In this document: in pieces, positions 1 to 5,667 of the stretch | Numbering within the stretch: position 1 is the stretch's first letter | Layout: every line of letters begins with the position of its first letter | Origin: an uncultured Burkholderiales bacterium | GTDB taxonomy: Bacteria > Pseudomonadota > Gammaproteobacteria > Burkholderiales > Burkholderiaceae | Length of the DNA stretch: 10,892 nucleotides | Assembly: GCA_946480465.1 (NCBI GenBank) | Contig: CAMLJY010000127.1 | Coordinates: forward strand, 1 to 10,892 | Direction of reading: 5' to 3' | Translations under genes and position numbers: made by a program | Notes under the pieces: generated by a model | Databases searched by the model: none | What the model saw: only the letters and a program-made list of their open reading frames with translations | What the model was told of the DNA's origin: nothing

Positions 1-77
1 CAGTGTCGGGGGCTTGCTGGCAGGAGAGAAGAACGCCGGGGGGTTGCCGCTTACTCTTGAACCGAGAACGAGATTCG

Positions 78-193
78 TCCTCGGCTGGGCAGGCCGCATA
101 GCGCAGGCGACAACTACCTTGACACATACCGCACCAGCAAAGAAAGTAGGTCGCCCGCCGGGGCGAGACCCGGCCGGGTGGTAGTCAACCGCA
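78..193 (+). repeat. left arm of inverted repeat flanking the T3SS genes
   Basis: Bases 78-132 match the reverse complement of 10838-10892 perfectly over 55 bases. Similarity continues inward with scattered differences to about 193. That inner part includes a further exact 25-base match (157-181 against 10785-10809 reversed). The right arm stops at the window edge, so the outer limit of the repeat is unknown. I do not recognise it as a transposon end: no transposase is present and no target duplication can be judged. It could be a dispersed intergenic repeat family. Confidence 0.85.
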
Positions 194-268
194 GATCGCA
201 AAGCGCGAGGGCGAGGGCAAGCGGAGCCAACCGCAGCCACCCAAGCGCGAAGGCAAACCCGGCCGGGT
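157..268. repeat. two copies of ACCCGGCCGGGT palindrome (left flank)
   Basis: The 12-base perfect palindrome ACCCGGCCGGGT occurs at 168-179 and 257-268, each followed by GG. The same motif occurs at 10787-10798, with a one-base variant at 10735-10746. I noticed no copy inside the gene block. This suggests a dispersed repeat unit present on both flanks. Function is unknown. Confidence 0.6.
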
Positions 269-313
269 GGCCGACGCAATGAGGCGCCATGGGCACATCG
301 CCGTGCCCCAATG

Positions 314-344
314 AAAAAGGCCCCGCACCGCCAGGCGCAGGGCC
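314..344 (-). terminator. intrinsic terminator of the leftward T3SS genes
   Basis: Read on the minus strand, an 11-pair stem (GGCCCTGCGCC with GGTGCGGGGCC, two G-U pairs) closes a 4-base loop TGGC and is followed at once by TTTTTC. This is a textbook rho-independent terminator. It lies 46 bases past the stop of the harpin-like gene and marks the end of the minus-strand transcription unit. Confidence 0.9.
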
Positions 345-390
345 AAATGACATCGAGATAGCAGCCTAGAAGAGCGGCTCCCGCCGCGCG

Positions 391-1677
391 TCAACCATTG
401 GTCCTCGGGTCATTGCCGCGCAAGGTCTGCATCACCAGGTTCGTCATCTGGTTGCTGGTGTTGCCGAAGAAGCCGGACAGGAAGTTGGCGAGGCCCGACT
501 TCTCGAAGAACCACATCACGTCCTGGACGCCGCCGCCGCCCGAGCCACCGCTGGCGGCCGCGGCGCTGGACTGGGCGCCGCCCGTGCCGGCAGCCTGCGG
601 CGTTTCGCCGACCAGGGCCTGGACCAGCTTGCTCAGGTCCGACAGCAACTGGTTGCGCTCGGTGGTGTCGAGCTGGCCGTCCTGCTGGGCCGTCAGCACG
701 TCGCTCAGCAGGCTCAGCACGCCGGCCAGCACCTTGTCGTTCTGGGCATCGGCCGGGGCGTTGGTGGCTTCCGCGGTGCCGGCGGTGGCCGTGGCTTCCA
801 CGGGCGTGCCGGGCGCGCTGGCCTGGCTCGGCGTGTCGGCCGGCTGGGCCGTGACGGGCTCGGCAGTGGTGGGCTCCGTGGTGGCGGGCTGGGCGGTGGC
901 CGCGCCGGGGTCCGAGGCCTGGCCGGTGGGCGGCGTGGCCGACTGGGCCGGCGCTTCCTGCCCGGCGGACAGCGCCTGGGCGCGGTCCGGCGTCGCCGGA
1001 ATCCGGCTGCTCGGGTCGTCCGCCCGTTCACGCGGGCCACCGATCGGGCCGGCGGCAGGTTGCGGCTCGGCCGCATTCACCGGTGCCGGCTGGGGATGCA
1101 TGGTGGGCGGCTCCACCGGCTGCGTGCTCGGCGGGCCGGCCTGTTCGCCCCCGGCCAGCTGGCGCAGCAGGTCGCCGATCTGGCTCAGCAGGTCGCGCCG
1201 CTCGTCCGGGCTGACCTGGCCGTCGCGCAGCGACTGCACCATGTCGCCCAGCAGGTCCAGCAGGTCCGAGCGCGGATCGTCGGCCGGCGCCGGGCCGGCC
1301 TGGCTGGCGCCGGCGGGCAGCGCGGCCGCGGCTTCGCCGAGCACGCCGCGCAGGTGCTCCACCTCGGCGTGGGTGAAGCGATCGCCGGCATTGCTGATGA
1401 AGTCGCTGATCTCCTGCGCATAGGCCTGGCCGCCCTGGGCGCTGAAGTCGATCTTCGGCAGCATGTCGAACAGCAGGCGGTCCACCTGCCGTTCGTACGG
1501 GCCGTTGCCGATGTTGTTCGCGCCGCCGGCGACGGTGATGAAGGCGTCGCGGATCTGCTGGCGGGCGGCGATGTTGTCGACGCCGGCCGCCGGGGCGGCC
1601 GTGGCCTGGGCGTCCAGCGCGACGGCCACTGCGTCCAGCGCCCGGCCGGAGGCGGCGATGCTGATGTCTGTTGCCAT
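391..1677 (-). CDS. harpin-like secreted protein with duplicated DGQ module
   Basis: This is a 428-residue protein I cannot assign to a named family. A TTG 12 bases further upstream keeps frame, but GGAG lies 8 bases before the ATG at 1677, so I chose that start. It has no cysteine and one tryptophan (W389), is rich in Ala, Gly, Gln, Pro and Thr, and looks acidic. These traits fit T3SS harpins and helper proteins. Seen in order: a helical N-terminal part (1-125); module A (about 137-179); a Pro/Ala/Thr/Glu linker (180-312) containing repeated AEP/TAQPA-type motifs; module B (about 318-360), a diverged copy of A; a Gly/Ser stretch (365-383); and a hydrophobic amphipathic tail (384-420). Both modules share L-LL-D, DGQ, ER, LLS and GE at matching spacing. 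It is the last gene before the terminator. A translocator or effector is an alternative role. Secretion is inferred from context and composition. Confidence 0.7.
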   Translation of the reverse strand: MATDISIAASGRALDAVAVALDAQATAAPAAGVDNIAARQQIRDAFITVAGGANNIGNGPYERQVDRLLFDMLPKIDFSAQGGQAYAQEISDFISNAGDRFTHAEVEHLRGVLGEAAAALPAGASQAGPAPADDPRSDLLDLLGDMVQSLRDGQVSPDERRDLLSQIGDLLRQLAGGEQAGPPSTQPVEPPTMHPQPAPVNAAEPQPAAGPIGGPRERADDPSSRIPATPDRAQALSAGQEAPAQSATPPTGQASDPGAATAQPATTEPTTAEPVTAQPADTPSQASAPGTPVEATATAGTAEATNAPADAQNDKVLAGVLSLLSDVLTAQQDGQLDTTERNQLLSDLSKLVQALVGETPQAAGTGGAQSSAAAASGGSGGGGVQDVMWFFEKSGLANFLSGFFGNTSNQMTNLVMQTLRGNDPRTNG

Positions 1678-1696
1678 GGTGTTCTCCAAAGGTGTT

Positions 1697-1833
1697 CGCC
1701 CCCGGGCGCCTGCGGCGCCACCCCCCGGGAGGGGCGCAACTGTCTCGGGGCGGCCGGGCGACAGTTGCCTTCCAGGACTGCGCGGTTGCCACCGCCTGGG
1801 GCGGCGGCAACCGGAGGGTCAGGCCTGGGCCTG
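1697..1833 (-). promoter_or_regulatory. block of strong hairpins between two secreted-protein genes
   Basis: Four inverted repeats lie in 137 bases. (1) CAGGCC/GGCCTG at 1820-1833, starting a few bases past the stop of the 80-residue gene. (2) GGTTGCC/GGCAACC (1784-1790 with 1806-1812), continued after one mismatch by CCGCC/GGCGG with a 3-base loop. (3) GCAACTGTC/GACAGTTGC (1736-1744 with 1760-1768), a perfect 9-pair stem with a 15-base loop. (4) GGCGCC-TGC-GGCGCC (1705-1719), itself enclosed by CGCCCC/GGGGCG (1697-1702 with 1731-1736). No T-tract follows any of them, so they are not ordinary intrinsic terminators. Attenuation, mRNA 3'-end protection, or an inserted dispersed repeat are the likely explanations. 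Confidence 0.65.
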
Positions 1834-1835
1834 CG

Positions 1836-2078
1836 TCACTGGTGCATGGAGTGGTTGGCTTCGCCGGCCTTCTTGTAGGCCTCGGTCGCCGCTTCACGCG
1901 TGGCGTTGATCCCTTGCATCGCGACCTGGAACTGCATGGTCAGCGCGGTGATCGCGGTGTTGGTGGCGATGGCATCGGCCATCGCGGCCTGCGTCTGGCC
2001 GATGGCCCCGGTCATCGTCGAACCACCGGTCTCGGTGGGAGCGGTGGTGGTCGGGGCGGAGGTGATGGCTTCAGGCAT
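1836..2078 (-). CDS. small T3SS pilin/needle-like secreted protein (putative)
   Basis: This 80-residue protein has no cysteine or tryptophan. Residues 1-22 are rich in Thr, Pro and Ser and look unstructured; 23-75 look like one or two Ala-rich amphipathic helices ending in a charged segment (REAATEAYKKAGEA). The size and shape suit T3SS needle, pilus or inner-rod subunits (SctF, HrpE/HrpY or SctI types), but I see no diagnostic motif. Position also fits: in Xanthomonas the pilin gene hrpE follows hrpD5 (sctD) and the small gene hrpD6, matching the order here. AGGAG lies 8 bases before the ATG. It has its own good promoter (2202-2230), a structured leader and hairpins just after its stop, all suggesting strong separate expression. 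Filament subunit is my leading inference; a small secreted regulator is possible. Confidence 0.6.
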   Translation of the reverse strand: MPEAITSAPTTTAPTETGGSTMTGAIGQTQAAMADAIATNTAITALTMQFQVAMQGINATREAATEAYKKAGEANHSMHQ

Positions 2079-2112
2079 GGTGGTTCTCCTAGGTTGGTGG
2101 TGGAACCCCCTG

Positions 2113-2134
2113 GCGCCGCGTGGTCTGGCGGCGC
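2113..2134 (-). promoter_or_regulatory. leader hairpin upstream of the 80-residue gene
   Basis: A 7-pair perfect stem GCGCCGC/GCGGCGC (2113-2119 with 2128-2134) with an 8-base loop lies in the leader, about 34 bases before the ATG at 2078 and upstream of the AGGAG ribosome site. It could stabilise the message or tune translation. No riboswitch family is recognisable. Confidence 0.4.
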
Positions 2135-2201
2135 TCCCTGGCGGGTGAGCGGGGGCGGCGGCAGCCGCTTCCGTTCGGGGGTGACATGCAGGGACGCGAG
2201 G

Positions 2202-2230
2202 TCTATAGGCAGGGCCGGCGCGGACTTCAA
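2202..2230 (-). promoter_or_regulatory. sigma-70-type promoter for the 80-residue gene
   Basis: On the minus strand, TTGAAG (2225-2230) and TATAGA (2202-2207) are separated by exactly 17 bases, close to the TTGACA-17-TATAAT consensus. The start of transcription would fall near 2195, giving a leader of about 117 bases. A 6-base inverted repeat CGGCGC/GCGCCG (2216-2221 with 2237-2242) straddles the -35 element and could be an operator, although such repeats are cheap in sequence this GC-rich. AT-rich hexamers at ideal spacing are unlikely by chance here. Confidence 0.65.
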
Positions 2231-2249
2231 GGCGAAGCGCCGCACTTTT

Positions 2250-2531
2250 TCAGGCCCGCGGTCCCAGGGCCGGCGTCTCGCCCTCGCGCAGGGCGTCGCG
2301 CGCGGCTTCGAGCACCTCGCGCGCGGTGCGCAGGCCCTCGTGCAGGCGGGTCAGGCGAGCGCGCTCGGCGCCGAGGGCAGAGGCCAGTCCCGCCTCCACG
2401 CGCCTGGCCGCGCCGTTCAGCCGCTCGATCAGCTCGGTGGACAGCACGCCGCGGTGGCGGTCTTCCCACAGCGCGCGCTCCAGGCCGAAGAATTCACCGG
2501 GCTGGCGCCGGCGGATGGGGGTGTCGTTCAT
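2250..2531 (-). CDS. 93-residue coiled-coil protein of unknown function in T3SS operon
   Basis: I do not recognise this protein. It is highly charged with a basic start (IRRRQ), a short aromatic patch (EFFGLERALW, 13-22), then a long Ala/Leu/Arg/Glu helix (about 33-84) with heptad-like Leu spacing, suggesting a coiled coil. It has no signal peptide or membrane segment. I chose the ATG at 2531 because AAAGG lies 7 bases upstream. An in-frame ATG at 2546 would overlap the sctD stop as ATGA and add five residues, but has no ribosome site. It closes the sctC-sctD run and occupies the place of hrpD6 in Xanthomonas. A small T3SS chaperone, a needle co-chaperone (SctE/SctG type) or a regulator are possible roles, none supported by a motif. 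Confidence 0.6.
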   Translation of the reverse strand: MNDTPIRRRQPGEFFGLERALWEDRHRGVLSTELIERLNGAARRVEAGLASALGAERARLTRLHEGLRTAREVLEAARDALREGETPALGPRA

Positions 2532-2542
2532 GGCATCGCCTT

Positions 2543-3646
2543 TCATTCGACGACCGCGTAGCGGATCTCGCGGCCGTTCTTGCGGAACAGGATCTCGTCG
2601 GCGCGGATGCGCACCACCTCGGCGCCGTCGGCCAGGCGCGCGCCCTCGAAGTAACGCGCACCGGCAGCGTCCCTGAAGTGCGCCGGTTCGTCGGCATGCA
2701 CCTCGGCGATGCGCACCGGCATCGGGTGCACCACCGGTTCGGCCGCGGCCACGCGCAGCTGGGTGCGGTCCAGCGCGTCATGGAGCGCCACCGCGCTGCC
2801 CAGGTCGGCCTGCAGCAGGCCGAGCCGGCGGTCCAGCGCGGCCGCTTCGGTGATCAGCTGGGGACGGCCGGCCAGCCGCAAGCGGCCGCCGCTGGCGTAG
2901 CTGGCCTGGATGCCGGGGTCGGCCAGGAATTCGCGCGCGCGCTGGGCCAGCTCGTCGCCCACGGTCACGCGCAGCGCCAGGCCGGGGCGGATGGCGTGCG
3001 CCGCCTGCGCCAGCGCGTCGCGCTCGGCGGCGGTGGCGACGAAGCCGGTCAGGGCCCAGGCGGCGCCGCCGGCGTCGAGCTTCACCTCGGCCAGCTTCAG
3101 CGCCGCCAGGCGCGCGTGCAGCAGGCGCTGCTGCTGCAGCTCGGCGGCGCGCGGGTCGGCGGCGGGCGCACCGGCGCCCGCGAAGGAGGTGTCCGCGCCG
3201 GAGGCGATGAGCAGGCCGGTGGCCACCGCCAGCCCGGCCGCCGACCACAGCAACGCGCGCCGCGCCAGGCCGCGCGGGGCGGGTGCCGCCGCGGTGTCGG
3301 CGCGTGGCCAGTGGTGGTAGGCCTTCCACTCGAAGTGAGCGGGTGCCAGGGCCACCCACACCGGGCCGATGCGCCAGGGCTCGTACCAGTCGGGCTCGAC
3401 CGGGCGGCGCGGCGGACCATCGGCGGCGGCGTCCACGGCGGGCTCGTCTCCCTGCGGCGCATGCCAGCGCACCACGGGGCGGCCGCCCGGGTTGAAGGCG
3501 ACCGAGGCATGCAGCGTGGCGACGCCGGGGTCGGTGAGCACGATGTCATAGTCGCCGCCGCTGCCGACCAGCGTGACGGCACTGTCCAGCGGCGCCGTGG
3601 CGCCTTCGTGCCGGCCGGTGAGGACGACGAACCTAGCGCGTACCAT
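2543..3646 (-). CDS. sctD: T3SS inner-membrane ring protein SctD
   Basis: SctD/HrcD forms the outer concentric ring of the T3SS basal body in the inner membrane and contacts the SctC secretin in the periplasm. The 367-residue protein has the family layout. There is an N-terminal FHA-like cytoplasmic domain (about 1-115) whose GSGGDYDIVLTD segment at 28-39 matches the usual FHA-like strand pattern. A single membrane segment (about 131-149) follows a basic RGLARR stretch. A periplasmic part (150-367) consists of ring-building modules. The last (326-360, with EGARLADG and VVRIRADEILF) resembles the typical SctD C-terminal module. The start overlaps the end of sctC by 14 bases, and the stop is followed closely by the 93-residue gene, so it sits inside an operon. 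Sequence identity to named HrcD/YscD proteins cannot be measured here, but layout and context make the call safe. Confidence 0.85.
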   Translation of the reverse strand: MVRARFVVLTGRHEGATAPLDSAVTLVGSGGDYDIVLTDPGVATLHASVAFNPGGRPVVRWHAPQGDEPAVDAAADGPPRRPVEPDWYEPWRIGPVWVALAPAHFEWKAYHHWPRADTAAAPAPRGLARRALLWSAAGLAVATGLLIASGADTSFAGAGAPAADPRAAELQQQRLLHARLAALKLAEVKLDAGGAAWALTGFVATAAERDALAQAAHAIRPGLALRVTVGDELAQRAREFLADPGIQASYASGGRLRLAGRPQLITEAAALDRRLGLLQADLGSAVALHDALDRTQLRVAAAEPVVHPMPVRIAEVHADEPAHFRDAAGARYFEGARLADGAEVVRIRADEILFRKNGREIRYAVVE

Positions 3647-5378
3647 GAGCGTCCCCGGGTGGGTCCGGCAGGGTCACGAGGCGCGGGGTGATCAGGAACA
3701 GCCGCTCGACCCGGCCGCCTGTCTTGTCGCGCTGCCTGAACAGGTGCCCCAGCACCGGCAGCTTCGACAGCCCCGGCACGCCGGACTCCAGCTCGCGCTT
3801 CATCTCCTCGGTGTAGCCGGCCAGCAGCAGGGATTCGCCGTCGCCGACGAAGGCCTCGGTGCCGATGGCGTTGCGGGTGATCACCGGGATCTGGTCGACC
3901 CGCTCGTCGGTGATCTCGCCGTCGTCGATGCGCACCGACAGCTTCACCCGCCGGTCTGCGCCCTCGGCCACCACCAGCGGCGTGACGCGCAGCGAGGTGC
4001 CGACCGAGACGTCGTAGAGGTCGGTCTGGTAGGTGCCGGGCACGCGGACGAAGAAGGTGCGCAGCCGTTCGACCTTGGCCTCGACGTTGTCGAGCGTCAG
4101 CACCTTGGGCGCGGCGCGGAAGCTGGCCTTGCCGTCCTGCTCCAGCGCACTCACGCGCGCCACCAGCTGGCGCCCGCCGTCGGTGAGGATGGTGGTGAGC
4201 ACCGCGCCAACCGAGGCGGCGGCGCCGGCGCCCGGCACGGTGTCGACGAGGCCGGGGGCCGTGGGCATGGGCGGCGCGGGCCAGCGCTGCTCGGGCAGGT
4301 CGTTGCGGCCGGAGCGCAGGTCCACCCGCGAGCTGTTGAAGCGCCAGTCGATGCCCAGTGCCGACAGGTTCTCGCTGCCGATCTCGATGATGGTGGCCTC
4401 GATCTCGACCAGCTGCGGCCGCACGTCCAGCTCGCGGATCAGCTCCTCGTACAGCGGCATGCGCTCGGGCAGGTCGCGCACCAGCACCGCATTGAGCCGC
4501 GCCTCGGCGGTGAAGACGGGAAAGCCCGCGGCATGGCCGTTGGCCGGCGCCTGCGCGCCGGGTGCTTCGGGCGCGGCGAAGTCCTCGGCCTTGGGCAGGC
4601 GCGGCGGCAGGCGCAGTTCCAGCTCGGTGTTGCGCACGCGGCGGTTCACCGGCTCCTGCGCCACCGCGGCGGCCACGCGGCCGGCGGTGCGCGGCACCGC
4701 CGGCGGGGCCGAGGCAGGGAACAGCCGCTGCAGCACGCTGGCCACGCCCGGCACCACCGTCTGATGGCTGCCTTCGCGCACCGTCTGGTCGCGCGCCCAC
4801 GCGTAGCGCAGGCGGAACAGCCGCGTGACGGTGTTGGTGCGGCCGGTCTCGTTCTCGTCGGCCGACTGCGCGAGCTGCTTGACCATCTCGACGTAGCGCT
4901 TCGGCCCGGAGACCACCAGCGTGCGCTCGCGCCGGTTCAGCGCCACCGGGTAGCGGTCGTCGCTGATGCCCATGTCGGCCAGCGAGCGCATGAACTGCGC
5001 GGGGTCGGCGCGCTTCAGCGGAATCACCTCGCTGACCGCGGCGCTGGCCGGGTACACGTGCAGCACGTTGCCGGCGTAGTAGTAGATCAAGCCGTGCGTG
5101 GACACCAGGTACTGGAACAGCTTGGCCGCCGGCAGGTTGAACTTGCCGTAGACGGTGCCGGTGACTTCCTTGTCGACGCTGGCCGAGATGCCCTGCGAGG
5201 AGGCCAGCTCGCGGATCAGCTCGCGCAGGTCCTTCTGCTCGTAGACGCGCTCGATGGGCTCGGGGCGCCAGGGCACCTCGGCGCCGGTGGCGGGAAGGGT
5301 GGTGCCGGCGATGGCCAGCGCCAGCGCAGCGAGGCGCAGGCCGGCACGCAGCCGGTGGGGGAGTTCAAAGACGGACAT
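3633..5378 (-). CDS. sctC: T3SS outer-membrane secretin SctC
   Basis: SctC/HrcC is the outer-membrane ring through which substrates leave the cell. The 581-residue protein has a Sec signal peptide (basic HRLRAGLR, hydrophobic 15-27, likely cleavage near A33). An N0-type domain (about 38-110) includes the LIYYYAGNVLHVYP strand typical of T3SS secretins. An N1 domain spans about 115-172. A second secretin-N domain (about 183-318) is interrupted by an Ala/Pro-rich insert (222-285). The secretin barrel (about 322-570) carries the signature VPGLSKLPVLGHLFR (534-548) and ends in FLITPRLV. No extra C-terminal pilotin-binding domain is evident beyond a short tail. It overlaps sctS by 14 bases at its start and sctD by 14 at its end, implying translational coupling. 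The N-domain set separates it from type II and type IV pilus secretins. Confidence 0.95.
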   Translation of the reverse strand: MSVFELPHRLRAGLRLAALALAIAGTTLPATGAEVPWRPEPIERVYEQKDLRELIRELASSQGISASVDKEVTGTVYGKFNLPAAKLFQYLVSTHGLIYYYAGNVLHVYPASAAVSEVIPLKRADPAQFMRSLADMGISDDRYPVALNRRERTLVVSGPKRYVEMVKQLAQSADENETGRTNTVTRLFRLRYAWARDQTVREGSHQTVVPGVASVLQRLFPASAPPAVPRTAGRVAAAVAQEPVNRRVRNTELELRLPPRLPKAEDFAAPEAPGAQAPANGHAAGFPVFTAEARLNAVLVRDLPERMPLYEELIRELDVRPQLVEIEATIIEIGSENLSALGIDWRFNSSRVDLRSGRNDLPEQRWPAPPMPTAPGLVDTVPGAGAAASVGAVLTTILTDGGRQLVARVSALEQDGKASFRAAPKVLTLDNVEAKVERLRTFFVRVPGTYQTDLYDVSVGTSLRVTPLVVAEGADRRVKLSVRIDDGEITDERVDQIPVITRNAIGTEAFVGDGESLLLAGYTEEMKRELESGVPGLSKLPVLGHLFRQRDKTGGRVERLFLITPRLVTLPDPPGDAHGTR

Positions 5379-5640
5379 GGCCTTGACCGATCGCGTTGAA
5401 GATGCGCATCACGAAGCCGCCCAGCTCGCCGGCGATCCAGGGGGCGGTGAGCATCACCACCAGCAGCACCGCCACCTGGCGCACGGACTGGCCGATGCTC
5501 TGGTCCTGGATCTGAGTCACCGTCTGCGCGATGGCGGTGAACAGTGCGACGACGACGGCGGTGAGCACGGCAGGCAGCGACAGCAGCATCACCAGCCAGA
5601 GCGCGTGCACCGTGAGTTGGGCGATGTCGTGGGAATTCAT
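5365..5640 (-). CDS. sctS: T3SS export apparatus protein SctS
   Basis: SctS/HrcS (FliQ family) is a small inner-membrane part of the export gate, built with SctR and SctT. The 91-residue length is typical. Two membrane segments are seen (about 12-36 and 55-73), joined by TAIAQTVTQIQDQSIGQS, which matches the conserved T-Q-I-x-[DE]-x-[ST] loop of the family. It lies 27 bases downstream of sctV and overlaps sctC by 14 bases. The ribosome site is weak (GAGAGAA). It is unusual that sctR, normally next to sctS, is not adjacent here; the preceding gene is sctV. Confidence 0.93.
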   Translation of the reverse strand: MNSHDIAQLTVHALWLVMLLSLPAVLTAVVVALFTAIAQTVTQIQDQSIGQSVRQVAVLLVVMLTAPWIAGELGGFVMRIFNAIGQGHVRL

Positions 5641-5667
5641 GGGGGCGTTCTCTCTCGGCGGCGGCTC

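Larger units (their letters stand above)
1..390. other. left intergenic region, no gene
   Basis: I see no credible gene in this stretch. Short open frames here fall inside repeat sequence and lack ribosome sites or recognisable products. It holds, in order: a hairpin at 62-84 (CCGAG and ACGA pair with TCGT and CTCGG across one mismatch, with a 3-base loop); the left arm of an inverted repeat (78-193); two copies of the palindrome ACCCGGCCGGGT (168-179 and 257-268); and the terminator of the leftward genes (314-344). Positions 1-61 show nothing I recognise. Confidence 0.7.

Noticed and set aside
114..394. Two short minus-strand open frames in the left flank
   Set aside because: They translate repeat sequence and run through the terminator; no ribosome site or family.
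391..1677. True calcium-binding EF-hands in the harpin-like protein
   Set aside because: Only loop positions 5, 6, 8, 9 and 12 fit. The acidic residues at 1 and 3 are missing, so binding is doubtful and I mention it only as a resemblance.
1678..1689. TTG start giving four extra residues to the harpin-like protein
   Set aside because: The GGAG ribosome site sits between this TTG and the ATG at 1677, so it serves the ATG.
2079..2249. PIP box or HrpL-type hrp box upstream of the 80-residue gene
   Set aside because: A single TTCGC has no partner at the right distance, and GGAACC has no CCAC at the needed spacing.
3573..5399. A 608-residue open frame on the plus strand opposite sctC
   Set aside because: Rich in His, Arg, Ala and Gly with no domain; a shadow of the secretin gene.
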